Origin: Alkalihalobacillus trypoxylicola
GTDB lineage: Bacteria > Bacillota > Bacilli > Bacillales > Bacillaceae_D
Reading direction: 5' to 3'
NCBI RefSeq assembly: GCF_001590785.1
Contig: NZ_LTAO01000012.1
Location: 620,901 to 684,900, forward strand
DNA: 64,000 bases
The first letter of the stretch is position 1; every line of letters starts with the position of its first letter. Below are positions 26,483 through 35,205 of this stretch, piece after piece. Under the pieces are notes generated by a model. The model saw nothing but the letters and a program-made list of their open reading frames with translations. It ran no database searches and was not told the DNA's origin. The position numbers were made by a program, and so were the translations under genes.

Positions 26483-26720
26483 AAGGATATTTTTACCAGC
26501 GGAAGTGGGTAAAAATATCCTGTAGATCGAATTGATATTTTTAACACCTCCCCATCTTCCGTAGGTTTGACAGTGCTGTTAGATTAGGCAGGTCTCCTGG
26601 CTTTAAAGCGTCAATACTGTTAACATCTTCCCGATGGTTTTCCATCAGTGATTAAAAATAACAGCTCAGCTTCGTTCAGTGGCGGGACCGCTTCGGAATT
26701 TCACCGAATTCCCTATTAAA
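26483..26720 (-). ncRNA. Cobalamin riboswitch with terminator/antiterminator
   Basis: Read on the minus strand, the leader contains AATAGGGAATTCGGTGA (26717-26701), AGCGGTCCCGCCACTG, and GCCAGGAGACCTGCC (26601-26587), the conserved landmarks of the B12 riboswitch. The expression platform is legible: a terminator stem (26508-26520 with 26485-26497) plus seven U residues, and an alternative antiterminator pairing 26534-26543 with 26510-26519. The shared arm makes the two structures exclusive. Cobalamin binding would favour termination before metE. Confidence 0.92.
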
Positions 26721-27132
26721 CATAAATAAAAAATCTATTTACGTACCTAATCCCCACATTTAAAATTATATCTCACTTTAAAGGAGGATGAGAGAATTGT
26801 CAATAAGGAGATTTTATTAGGGTAAAATGTCATTATTTTAGTATTATTTATGCAGAAGGTGCATGGAATAACTCTATTCTTAATGGTAAAAAAAGGTCTT
26901 AAAATAATAAATAAAGTAATAGAATTATAAGGATAGAAATGGATGGAAATGTAATAAAGCTACTTAATTTTTAAAATCGATTAAAGGACGTTATTATCTT
27001 TAGATAATAATAAATTCAAGATCAAATTTTTATTTTAAAAGCTTTATCTAAAACAAAGCCCTATAAAAAGGAAAAAAAGATTGCATGAAAACAGAATATC
27101 CGTCATGATAAAAGCAAGGAAGGTGATAAAAA
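26721..27132. other. AT-rich intergenic stretch upstream of the riboswitch
   Basis: The metE promoter should lie here on the minus strand; TATAAT (26770-26765) is a candidate -10, but no good -35 is found at normal spacing. No ORF with a Shine-Dalgarno of meaningful length is seen in the rest. Confidence 0.4.
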
Positions 27133-27366
27133 ATGAGTCAATCTCGTGCCAAAAAAATAAGATTAAAAAGAGTAAGAGAAGGGTTAAGAAATCCTGAAAA
27201 AGGAAGAAGTCCATTCGCATATAATGATATGAGAACAAGAAAAACCCCTACAAAAAAAGAACGCTTATATAAAACGAAGTATAAGAATCACTACTTTTCA
27301 AAGGAAGAGGATCGTGGTTCTTTTTATATGGAACAAATTCTGAATGAATTCAGTTTTTGTGTGTGA
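27133..27366 (+). CDS. Conserved small basic protein, function unknown
   Basis: A 77-aa, very basic protein (SRAKKIRLKRVREGLRNP, then KGRSPFAYNDMRTRKTPTKKERLY). The N-terminal half looks like a family of small Bacillaceae proteins of unknown function (perhaps YqkK-like; this match is from memory and uncertain). AAGGAAGGTGA lies before the ATG. Nucleic-acid binding would suit the charge but nothing proves it. No neighbour shares its transcript. Confidence 0.62.
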   Translation: MSQSRAKKIRLKRVREGLRNPEKGRSPFAYNDMRTRKTPTKKERLYKTKYKNHYFSKEEDRGSFYMEQILNEFSFCV

Positions 27367-27410
27367 TGATTGTATCAATTAATCATTTTATTTTTCTAAT
27401 CATAGCCAAA

Positions 27411-27509
27411 TCAATTAGTTTTGGATAAAACTTTAATGAATCTTCTTCGATTATGAATGACCCAGACTTCTTCTTTTAAAAAATTCTTCTATAAAAACGA
27501 TTGCTTCAT
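27411..27509 (-). pseudogene. Possible small ORF interrupted by an in-frame TAG
   Basis: AAAGGAGG lies at good distance before an ATG at 27509, but codon 7 is TAG. Reading on in the same frame gives 25 more residues (KNFLKEEVWVIHNRRRFIKV and a few more) before TGA. The strong Shine-Dalgarno and protein-like second part suggest a decayed small gene, though chance cannot be excluded. Confidence 0.3.
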
Positions 27510-27642
27510 TTTAGAACCTCCTTTATTACCTAGTCATTTCAAAAAGAACGTCCATATATGATTAATAACTAATAATAAGAAGTAATAGAAATCTAGATTA
27601 TTCAACCTTTACACTTTTGGCAGGAATAGAAAAAGGGTCGCC

Positions 27643-27699
27643 TTAACATTACCTTTACATTTGCTAACAATCTTAATATTCATTTATGAAAGCTTTACA
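27643..27699 (+). promoter_or_regulatory. PhoP boxes of the pst operon
   Basis: TTAACA (27643-27648) and TTTACA (27654-27659) repeat at an 11-base period, followed by CTAACA (27664-27669) and a further TTTACA (27694-27699). This matches tandem PhoP-binding repeats of B. subtilis Pho promoters. A TATACT at 27731 may be the -10. Phosphate starvation through PhoPR is therefore the expected inducer. Confidence 0.75.
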
Positions 27700-27797
27700 A
27701 AGAATGCATATGCTCTTAATAAAATCACTCTATACTGAAATTGTATTCGGGAGCTAGTCTCCTAGAAACTTAAAAGTATAGAAGGGGAGAACAATTC

Positions 27798-28826
27798 GTG
27801 AAATTTAAAAAGTATTTAGTTTTACTATTAGTATCGTTAATGGCAGTAATCTTTGCAGCATGTGGAAGTGATGCAGAAACAGGTACAGATTCAGAGGCTG
27901 AGACAGAAACAGAAGAAACGGAAACAGAAACTGGTAGTGAAACAACTGAAAACGAAGAGGACGGAACGAGCAGTGAAGAACTAGAAGGTAGTGTAGTTAT
28001 TGACGGTTCAGGTACCGTTTACCCTTTAATGGCTTTATTAGCTGAAGAATATATGATTAATGAGCAAGAAGGTGTTTCAGTGGAAGTAAGTCGTGCTGGA
28101 ACAGGAGCTGGTTTCCAAAGATTTTTAGCTGAAAATGGAACAGACTTTAATGATGCATCACGTGAAATTAAAGACGAAGAGCAACAATTAGCAGATGAGC
28201 TAGGAATTGAAGTAAAAGAACTTAAGGTTGCCTTAGACGGTTTAACATTTGTAATCAACCCGGAAAATGATTGGGCAACAGAATTAACAAAAGAACAATT
28301 AATTCAAATTTTCTCAGATGAAAGCATTCAAAATTGGTCTGATTTAGACCCATCTTTCCCTAATGAAGAGATTAACACTTATGGACCAAATGAAAACCAC
28401 GGAACGTATGAGTTTTTCTTTGATGAAGTATTAGATGGTGCGGATTTAGTGAGCACAGTAAATTTACAGCAAGATTATTCAACACTAGTTAATTTAATCT
28501 CTGAAGATCCAAACGGAATTGCATTCTTTGGCTTCGGATACTATGTAAGCAACCAAGATAAATTAGAGCCTGTTAGCGTAGATTTTGGTGAAGGTGCTGT
28601 AACTCCTTCATTAGATACAATTGGTGAAGGTGATGCGGACTATGCAACATTTACTCGTCCAGTATTTACTTACCTTAATGTGGACCATGCAACAGAAAAG
28701 CCTGAAGTATTAGACTTTGCTATCTATGTAATGAACAATATCAATGTATTCGCTGGTGAAACTGGTTTTGCGCCAATTCCAGATGAGGAAGTTCAAGAGT
28801 TTATTGATTATTTAGAAGGACTATAA
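27798..28826 (+). CDS. pstS: Phosphate-binding lipoprotein PstS
   Basis: High-affinity phosphate receptor of the Pst ABC importer, anchored outside the membrane. The 342-aa precursor has a lipoprotein signal with lipobox FAAC (Cys22), then a linker of about 40 residues composed almost wholly of E, T, S, G and D, then the binding protein (VVIDGSGTVYPLM, RAGTGAGFQRF, DASREIK). Start is GTG behind AAGGGGAG. The extremely acidic linker is unusual compared with B. subtilis PstS and fits life at high pH or salt (inference). Confidence 0.96.
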   Translation: MKFKKYLVLLLVSLMAVIFAACGSDAETGTDSEAETETEETETETGSETTENEEDGTSSEELEGSVVIDGSGTVYPLMALLAEEYMINEQEGVSVEVSRAGTGAGFQRFLAENGTDFNDASREIKDEEQQLADELGIEVKELKVALDGLTFVINPENDWATELTKEQLIQIFSDESIQNWSDLDPSFPNEEINTYGPNENHGTYEFFFDEVLDGADLVSTVNLQQDYSTLVNLISEDPNGIAFFGFGYYVSNQDKLEPVSVDFGEGAVTPSLDTIGEGDADYATFTRPVFTYLNVDHATEKPEVLDFAIYVMNNINVFAGETGFAPIPDEEVQEFIDYLEGL

Positions 28827-28835
28827 AAAAAGATG

Positions 28836-28866
28836 AAATGAGGGGGATTAAATTCCCCTCATTTTT
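28836..28866 (+). terminator. Attenuator-like hairpin between pstS and pstC
   Basis: AAATGAGGGG pairs with CCCCTCATTT followed by TTTAAAA. A leaky terminator here would make binding protein in excess over the permease, a common arrangement in ABC operons. Confidence 0.7.
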
Positions 28867-28903
28867 AAAAGGAAACATAAGGGCAGAAAGGGGAGCCTAA
28901 TCA

Positions 28904-29848
28904 ATGAGTAAAATGTTTTCAAATCAGAAAACCGTTCAAGAAATGATTACAGAAAGTAAGCATAAGAGAAATTTTACGTCTGTTATGGAGAAAGTGATGC
29001 CAAAGCTTTTATTCGTCATCGCTGCCATTTCCATTATGACAACTCTTGGAATTATTTATACGTTATTAAGTGAAACGATTGAGTTTTTTAGAAGAGTACC
29101 TTTTCTTGATTTCTTCACGGGAACCGTATTAAGACCTTTAAGTGCGAACCCAGAGTTTGGTATTTTACCTTTAGTTACGGGAACCATATTATCTTCTATT
29201 ATTGCAATGTTTGTGGCAATTCCTATAGGTCTAATGACTGCTGTGTATTTAAGTGAATATGCTTCAGAAAAAGTAAGGAAAACACTGAAGCCTATATTAG
29301 AGCTATTAGCTGGAATTCCAACAATTGTGTATGGTTTTTTCGCTTTTACGTTTGTCACTCCTATTTTAAGAGAGATTATTCCTGGTTTAGAAGCCACGAA
29401 TATTTTAAGTCCTGGTATCGTTATGGGGGTTATGATTATTCCAATGGTTGCTTCTTTATCTGAGGATGCTATGAGTGCAGTTCCTAATTCGATGCGTGAA
29501 GGTGCATTGGCATTAGGTGCGACCAAGCTAGAGGTTACAGCAAAGGTAGTCATTCCTGCTGCTATTTCTGGTATTATAGCTTCTTTTGTACTTGGAATAT
29601 CAAGAGCTATCGGAGAAACGATGATTGTGACAATCGCAAGTGGAAGCTCAAAGAACTTTACTTTTGATATTACGCAATCAATGCAAACAATGACAGCCTA
29701 TATTGTCGAAATAACAAGTGGAGAGGCAGCTGCTGGAACGACGATTTATTATAGTTTATATGCTGTTGCAATGACATTGTTTGTATTTACATTGATTATG
29801 AATATTATAGCGAGATATATTTCCCGTCGATTTAGGGAGGAATACTAA
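28904..29848 (+). CDS. pstC: Phosphate ABC transporter permease PstC
   Basis: One of two transmembrane subunits of the Pst importer. The 314-aa protein has about six helices and the ABC permease loop EGALALGATKLEVTAKVVIP (EAA motif) facing the ATPase, plus ELLAGIPTIVYGF typical of PstC. AAAGGGGAG precedes the ATG. pstA begins on the base after its stop. Confidence 0.96.
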   Translation: MSKMFSNQKTVQEMITESKHKRNFTSVMEKVMPKLLFVIAAISIMTTLGIIYTLLSETIEFFRRVPFLDFFTGTVLRPLSANPEFGILPLVTGTILSSIIAMFVAIPIGLMTAVYLSEYASEKVRKTLKPILELLAGIPTIVYGFFAFTFVTPILREIIPGLEATNILSPGIVMGVMIIPMVASLSEDAMSAVPNSMREGALALGATKLEVTAKVVIPAAISGIIASFVLGISRAIGETMIVTIASGSSKNFTFDITQSMQTMTAYIVEITSGEAAAGTTIYYSLYAVAMTLFVFTLIMNIIARYISRRFREEY

Positions 29849-30733
29849 ATGAAATATTTAGATATAGAGAAAGTTCAAAACCGTATCGGAAAACGGCTTG
29901 TGACCAATAAAGTAGCTAAATCTATTTTCTTTTTAGCTTCTAGTTTTGGATTAATCGTTCTAGCGATTTTAATCTATCGAGTAATTGCAGATAGTTTAGG
30001 GTTTATTGACTGGGATTTCTTAACAGGGAAATTATCTACACGTGCAGAAAATGCAGGAATAATGGGTGCGATTTTAGGTACGGTATGGTTAATGATTATA
30101 GTAGGCCCAATCACAATGTTATTAGGTGTGGGAACGGCTATTTATTTAGAATGTTATGCTAAAAAAGGAAAGCTACAATCGTTTATACAGACGAATATCT
30201 CCAATCTTGCTGGTGTTCCTTCTATTGTTTTCGGGATTTTGGGATTAACGGTATTTGTACGAGGCTTGGATTTCGGTAATGTCGTATTAGCGGGTGGATT
30301 AACGATGTCCTTGCTTGTATTACCAATTGTAGTAGTAGCTGCACAAGAAGCGATAAGAGCTGTACCATCACATTTGAGCGAAGCATCCTATGGAATGGGA
30401 GCGACTAAATGGCAAACGATTAAAAATATTATTTTACCGTCTGCTTTACCAGGAATATTGACTGGGGCTATTCTTTCATTATCTCGAGCTATTGGAGAAA
30501 CGGCGCCACTTGTTGTAATTGGTATACCTGCACTATTAATACCTTTTCCTGGAAGTATCTTTGACCGATTTACAGTCCTACCAATGCAAATTTATTATTG
30601 GACGTTAGATTCGGTTTTAGTCGCAGAGTATGCGAATTTAGCAGCCGCTACAATCGTTGTCTTACTTGTCGTATTATTCGTGATGAATTCGGTAGCAATT
30701 ATCATTCGTAATAAATTCCAAAAACGTTATTAA
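29849..30733 (+). CDS. pstA: Phosphate ABC transporter permease PstA
   Basis: Second membrane subunit of the Pst importer, 294 aa with about six helices. It has [15 protein letters not shown] and the EAA loop [20 protein letters not shown], followed by [14 protein letters not shown]. It abuts pstC with no gap and has AGGGAGG inside the end of pstC. Confidence 0.96.
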   Translation: MKYLDIEKVQNRIGKRLVTNKVAKSIFFLASSFGLIVLAILIYRVIADSLGFIDWDFLTGKLSTRAENAGIMGAILGTVWLMIIVGPITMLLGVGTAIYLECYAKKGKLQSFIQTNISNLAGVPSIVFGILGLTVFVRGLDFGNVVLAGGLTMSLLVLPIVVVAAQEAIRAVPSHLSEASYGMGATKWQTIKNIILPSALPGILTGAILSLSRAIGETAPLVVIGIPALLIPFPGSIFDRFTVLPMQIYYWTLDSVLVAEYANLAAATIVVLLVVLFVMNSVAIIIRNKFQKRY

Positions 30734-30749
30734 TTCGGGAGGATTAAAA

Positions 30750-31586
30750 ATGGCTATGATGACAGATATGAAAAAACAAACCAACCTTAAAGAACAGTTA
30801 GATAAACAAGAAGTAAGTGAAAATAGCTCTAAAAAAATAGTATATGATACAAAAGGGTTAAATTTGTGGTATGGCTCTGATCATGCCTTAAAGGATATTA
30901 ATCTTTCTATATATGAAAATGAAGTAACGGCCATTATTGGACCATCTGGGTGCGGGAAATCAACCTATTTAAAAACCTTGAATCGAATGGTCGAATTGAT
31001 TCCTATTGTCAAAACTTCAGGAGATATTTTATTACGTAATCAAAGCATCTTTGATAAAGGGTTTCAGGTAGAAGAGCTAAGAACTAGAGTGGGAATGGTT
31101 TTCCAAAAACCAAATCCGTTTCCTAAATCTATTTATGATAACATCGCCTATGGTCCAAGAATTCACGGTATACGTAACAAAAAGATATTAGATGAAATTG
31201 TCGAAAAAAGCCTTAAAGGTGCATATATATGGGATGAAGTAAAGGACCGTTTAACTGAAAATGCCTATGGTTTATCCGGTGGACAGCAGCAAAGATTATG
31301 TATCGCACGTTGTTTAGCGATTGAACCAGACGTTATTTTAATGGATGAGCCAACTTCTGCTCTTGATCCCATTTCTACATTAAAAGTGGAAGAACTCGTT
31401 CAACAGTTAAAAGAAGACTATAGCATTGTTATTGTTACTCATAATATGCAGCAAGCGGCGAGAATTTCTGAAAAAACAGCATTCTTTTTAAATGGAATTG
31501 TAGTTGAATATGATCAAACAGACAAAATATTTTCAAATCCATCTGATAGTCGTACAGAAGATTATATTTCTGGACGCTTCGGGTAA
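30750..31586 (+). CDS. pstB: Phosphate ABC transporter ATP-binding protein PstB
   Basis: Energises phosphate uptake. The 278-aa ATPase has Walker [11 protein letters not shown]-loop [15 protein letters not shown] (PstB-specific), signature [10 protein letters not shown], Walker [14 protein letters not shown] and the switch histidine in VTHNMQQ. About 30 extra N-terminal residues precede the core. GGGAGG precedes the ATG. Confidence 0.97.
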   Translation: MAMMTDMKKQTNLKEQLDKQEVSENSSKKIVYDTKGLNLWYGSDHALKDINLSIYENEVTAIIGPSGCGKSTYLKTLNRMVELIPIVKTSGDILLRNQSIFDKGFQVEELRTRVGMVFQKPNPFPKSIYDNIAYGPRIHGIRNKKILDEIVEKSLKGAYIWDEVKDRLTENAYGLSGGQQQRLCIARCLAIEPDVILMDEPTSALDPISTLKVEELVQQLKEDYSIVIVTHNMQQAARISEKTAFFLNGIVVEYDQTDKIFSNPSDSRTEDYISGRFG

Positions 31587-31598
31587 GGGGGAGTTCAC

Positions 31599-32252
31599 TT
31601 GGTAGGAAGAGAAGGGTTTCGTTCACAGTTAGATGAAATAAAAAATCAATTACTTCATATGGGAAGTAGTATTTCCTCTGTTTTAGAAAAGGCCAAAGCT
31701 GGATTTCGCTCAGGTAATGAAGATGTTTTACATCAACTCATCAAAGAGGATGAGAAAATTAATCAGCTTGAGCATGAGTTAAATGATTCCGTTACATTAT
31801 TAATTACGAAGCAGCAGCCTGTTGCAAGTGATTTAAGACGATTAATAGTCACACTCAAAATCTCAAGTGATTTGGAAAGAGTTGGTGATTTAGCCGTCGA
31901 TTTGGCAAAAGCGTCTTTAAGGCTAGATCCCAACCTATTAATCGAAATCAAAGAAAAAATGATTATCATGTTAGGATTAGCTGAACAGATGATTGCAGAA
32001 TCATTAGAGGCTTATTCAGATAGCGATGTTATGGCTGCGCAAAAAATCGCAAGCTTAGATGATCATGTCGATCAAATGTACGGTGAGCTTATTCATGAAT
32101 TATTCCAACTGGATACAAATGAAGTCGAAGTTCATCAAATAACCGAGCTCGCTTTTATAGGAAGATATATTGAAAGAATGGCAGACTATGCGACGAATAT
32201 TACCGAATGGGTCATATATGAAGCAAATGGTCAGCACTTTGATTTAAATTAA
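31599..32252 (+). CDS. phoU: Phosphate transport regulator PhoU
   Basis: A 217-aa, all-helical protein of two three-helix PhoU repeats, each with metal-binding motifs (RRLIVTLKISSDLERVGDLA and the second-repeat ERMADYATNITEWV). PhoU dampens Pst transport and Pho signalling in species that have it. B. subtilis pst lacks phoU, so its presence is a difference from that model. TTG start, six bases after AAGGGGGAG. Confidence 0.94.
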   Translation: MVGREGFRSQLDEIKNQLLHMGSSISSVLEKAKAGFRSGNEDVLHQLIKEDEKINQLEHELNDSVTLLITKQQPVASDLRRLIVTLKISSDLERVGDLAVDLAKASLRLDPNLLIEIKEKMIIMLGLAEQMIAESLEAYSDSDVMAAQKIASLDDHVDQMYGELIHELFQLDTNEVEVHQITELAFIGRYIERMADYATNITEWVIYEANGQHFDLN

Positions 32253-32330
32253 TAGAATGATTATGACTGGCATCATCTTATGTAGCGAAAATTATAAATG
32301 GTATGTAATGCTTGCATACAAAGACAACGA

Positions 32331-32432
32331 ACAGGCCTCCTTCTTATCAAAAGAAGGGGGCCAGTTGAATTTTAAGAACCGTTATGTAATAACGTAACTT
32401 AGCAGATACAAGAGGAGACCTCAGTGGGAGTG
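32331..32432 (+). repeat. Family A repeat, copy A1
   Basis: A terminator-like hairpin (ACAGGCCTCCTTCTT / AAGAAGGGGGCCAGT) is followed by TTGAATTTTAAGAA, then ACGTAACTTAGCAGATACAAG and CAGTGGGAGTG. The same order of blocks occurs in A2 and A3. It may also serve as the phoU terminator. The 210 bases from here to the arginase Shine-Dalgarno show no feature I recognise. Confidence 0.8.
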
Positions 32433-32642
32433 AAAACCAAGTATCTCTTTATGCTTTATTTTAATCTTTATTCCTAACGTCTGAACCATGGCTTCGTACC
32501 CTAGATAAGATGTTTTTACTAATGATTATTTACGATAGAGCATATACATCTTAAAGACAGGAGCGCTCATTAATTTTTTTGTTCAATCCATAACTGTAGA
32601 GATACTCTATTGATAGACATTTATAGAAGGAGAGGCTATCAT

Positions 32643-33530
32643 ATGAAAAAAATCGGGATCATTGGTGTGCCGATGGACTTAGGGCAAAGCAGAAGAGGAG
32701 TTGATATGGGACCAAGTGCAATCCGTTATGCTGGACTTGTTCCACTTTTGCGAACCTTAAAATATGATGTGACAGACTTCGGAGATATTAACGTTGCAAG
32801 GACAGAGGAACCGAAACAGAGTTTAAATGGTTTAAAAGAAATTATAAATAGTAGTCATATGCTAGCAAAAAAAATTGTTCACATAAAAAAAGACGGGTAT
32901 CTTCCACTTATTTTAGGAGGAGATCATAGTACGGCAATCGGAACAATTGCAGGAGTAGCAACAGAAAACAAAGAGCTAGGATTAATTTGGTATGATGCTC
33001 ATGGTGATTTAAATACAAAAGAAACTTCTCCAAGTGGTAATATACATGGAATGCCCTTGGCGGTTAGTTTAGGATATGGCATAAAGGAATTAGTAGAAAT
33101 TGGTGTGAAAACCAAAAAAGTCTCCCCTGATAAAATGGTGATTATTGGTGCCCGTTCATTAGATGATGGAGAAAAGCAATTAATTAAACAACTTCGAATT
33201 AAAGTATTTACTATGCATGAAATAGATAGATTGGGAATGTCTAGAGTGATGGAAGAAGCGATTCAAATCGTACAAAAAGGGACGGAGCATGTTCATTTGA
33301 GTCTCGACTTGGATGCGTTAGACCCTTTAGAAGCACCTGGAGTAGGAACTCCTGTTACTGGAGGACTTACTTACCGAGAAAGTCATTTAGCAATGGAAAT
33401 GTTAGCAGAATCGAACATTATTACATCGGCTGAATTTGTAGAGGTTAACCCTATATTAGATGAGAAAAATAAAACCGCTCAAATAGCGGTAGGACTAATC
33501 GGTTCCTTATTCGGGCAAAAGTTATTATGA
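32643..33530 (+). CDS. rocF: Arginase
   Basis: Hydrolyses arginine to ornithine and urea, the entry to the Roc catabolic pathway. The 295-aa protein carries the ureohydrolase signatures with the binuclear manganese ligands: GGDHS, YDAHGDLN and LSLDLDALDP, plus SGNIHGMPLA for substrate binding. AAGGAGAGG lies before ATG 32643; the longer frame from 32610 has no Shine-Dalgarno. rocD/rocE/rocR are not adjacent. Confidence 0.96.
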   Translation: MKKIGIIGVPMDLGQSRRGVDMGPSAIRYAGLVPLLRTLKYDVTDFGDINVARTEEPKQSLNGLKEIINSSHMLAKKIVHIKKDGYLPLILGGDHSTAIGTIAGVATENKELGLIWYDAHGDLNTKETSPSGNIHGMPLAVSLGYGIKELVEIGVKTKKVSPDKMVIIGARSLDDGEKQLIKQLRIKVFTMHEIDRLGMSRVMEEAIQIVQKGTEHVHLSLDLDALDPLEAPGVGTPVTGGLTYRESHLAMEMLAESNIITSAEFVEVNPILDEKNKTAQIAVGLIGSLFGQKLL

Positions 33531-33646
33531 GTAAAGAGCTTAAATATGTTGATTTTTTGACTAAAGGTTGTATAGGTTTATTCTTTTATCTCCTTCGCTT
33601 ATAATAAAACTAGAGAATTTGAAAAGATATCGAGGAGGATATAAGG

Positions 33647-34009
33647 ATGGATACGATGTTTAGCCACTTACATGCTAGTTCATGGGCGATTATGATTTTA
33701 CTTTTCTTCATTACTTATTTTTTAATAAAAGGTGGAAAAGCTAAAGCCGGAAAAATATTACATATGGTTTTGAGATTATTTTATGTGGTAATGGTGGTTT
33801 CAGGTGGATATTTACTATTTTCTATGTTTCAATATGGATTTCCAACGACTTTCTTTATTAAAGCACTATTAGCCCTTGTTTTAATTGGAATGATGGAAAT
33901 GATTTTAACTAAAACAAAGAAAAATACATTGAATAAACCACTTCTTTATTGGCTTATTTTCATCATTACGGTCATAATCGTTCCATTAATTGGATTACGC
34001 GTTATTTAA
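33647..34009 (+). CDS. yisL: YisL-like membrane protein (DUF1516)
   Basis: A 120-aa protein with four predicted helices, resembling B. subtilis YisL in length and pattern (HLHASSWAIMILLF, GKILHMVLRLFYVVMVVSGGYLL). No function is established for the family. GAGGAGGAT lies six bases before the ATG. It sits alone, followed by repeats. Confidence 0.8.
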   Translation: MDTMFSHLHASSWAIMILLFFITYFLIKGGKAKAGKILHMVLRLFYVVMVVSGGYLLFSMFQYGFPTTFFIKALLALVLIGMMEMILTKTKKNTLNKPLLYWLIFIITVIIVPLIGLRVI

Positions 34010-34018
34010 AGAATTTCT

Positions 34019-34289
34019 AGTTGAATCAATTGCTTAATTCATATCTTATAATGAAAACGGAACGATTAAGTTTTTGATTTCCACTTTAGGTAGATGCTTT
34101 CCCAAGGGCTTGTCTTCAGCTAACTCCGACTACGCAGGGCTTCGTCAGAGTGGATCTTCAAACGGCGCTCATCCTTTGGGAGTCACTACCTATCGTTACA
34201 ATCAGCGAGTGAATTTACAAACATTCAAAACATATTCTATAAGAAATGTTCAATTTCATTCACTTATAAAGCAATGATTAAATTCACTT
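34019..34289 (-). repeat. Family B repeat, copy B3 (inverted)
   Basis: The same core as B1, B2 and B4 but in the opposite orientation. The terminal repeats are recognisable at the right edge (AATGATTAAATTCACTT) and degraded at the left. The core hairpin has ACTCTGAC opposite GTCGGAGT, where a single base change replaces a T-A pair by a T-G wobble, so the stem survives. Confidence 0.85.
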
Positions 34290-34389
34290 AGTTAAATGAT
34301 AATTAGGAAACGATGCTGGGACAACCGCTTAAATAGCACAAGTAGCCATTTTTGAAATGGTGTCCAATGAATTCCTACACAAATAACAA

Positions 34390-34574
34390 ATAGGACCTTC
34401 CTTCTTTTTAAAAGAGGGAGGGTCCTATTGATTTTGAGATTCTCTATGAAATGCGTAAGCGGACAAAGACTCCAATGGGAGGAAGTGACTATTCCTAAAT
34501 CCACTTTTATGAAAAAGCTGGTTCGACGCCACCCCATCGGGACATGGAATGTCTAGGGGAAGCGAATGGACGCG
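34390..34574 (+). repeat. Family A repeat, copy A2
   Basis: Hairpin ATAGGACCTTCCTTCTT / AGGGAGGGTCCTAT, then GATTTTGAGATTCTCTATG, GTAAGCGGACAAAGACTCC, GGAAGTGACTATTCCTAAATCCACTT (26 bases in order, given here as blocks) and AGGGGAAGCGAA. It lies only 100 bases from B3. The 165 bases between A2 and the next gene hold that gene's promoter region, not clearly readable. Confidence 0.8.
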
Positions 34575-34739
34575 CCTTTAGAAAGAGTGGAGGTCTTTAT
34601 TCTTGCGTATTGTTCCAAGGTTTTAATTTCTCCCTTTTAATTGGAGAAAATTGACTGATATTATAGAGTAACAAACATAGTTATCCACGTTCATTTCTAT
34701 GCTAAAATAAAGGAAACGATTGAGATAGGGGTATACGGA

Positions 34740-35192
34740 ATGCATTGGTATATTAAAGCTTTTCATGAATTATCAGTAGAAGAATTATATAATATTATGC
34801 GCTTAAGGATGGATGTTTTTATCATCGAGCAAAATTGTATTTATCAGGAGTTGGACGGAGCAGATCAGAGAGCTTACCATCTATTTTTAAAGAAAGATGA
34901 AGGTCAAATACTCGCTTATAGCCGCCTTTTTTTAAAGGGAGATTATTTCACTGAAGCTTCGATAGGACGAGTGATTGTAGAAAAAGATTCACGATCCTTT
35001 GGATACGCTAAGCAGCTATTAAATCAATCGATTGAATTTCTTGAAATAGAAAAGAATCAAACAAACATAGTGATACAGGCTCAATTATATTTACTTTCTT
35101 TTTATCAATCTTTTGGATTCGAACCGATTTCAGAGCCTTATATGCATGATGATATCGAGCATATAGACATGAAAAAAACAGCTGAAGCTTGA
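34740..35192 (+). CDS. ElaA-type GNAT acetyltransferase
   Basis: A 150-aa GNAT-fold N-acetyltransferase. The ElaA signature is clear: MRLRMDVFIIEQNCIYQELDG (residues 21-41, the family's F-V-E-Q-x-C-x-Y-x-E-x-D-G pattern) and the acetyl-CoA loop IGRVIVEKDSRSFGYAKQLL. Acceptor unknown. It is 13 bases upstream of the addB-like gene, so probably cotranscribed with it. Confidence 0.9.
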   Translation: MHWYIKAFHELSVEELYNIMRLRMDVFIIEQNCIYQELDGADQRAYHLFLKKDEGQILAYSRLFLKGDYFTEASIGRVIVEKDSRSFGYAKQLLNQSIEFLEIEKNQTNIVIQAQLYLLSFYQSFGFEPISEPYMHDDIEHIDMKKTAEA

Positions 35193-35205
35193 GAGGAGTC
35201 TGGTT

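Noticed and set aside
26765-26803. metE promoter with TTGACA and TATAAT on the minus strand
   Set aside because: Both hexamers exist but are 27 bases apart, too far for a sigma-A promoter.
34074-34277. 67-codon frame starting MISTLGRCFPKG
   Set aside because: It is the core of a family B repeat. Openness in all copies is noted as a finding, but no start signal supports a gene.
34292-34537. 81-codon minus-strand frame
   Set aside because: Lies within family A copy A2 and its flank; no Shine-Dalgarno and an unnatural sequence.
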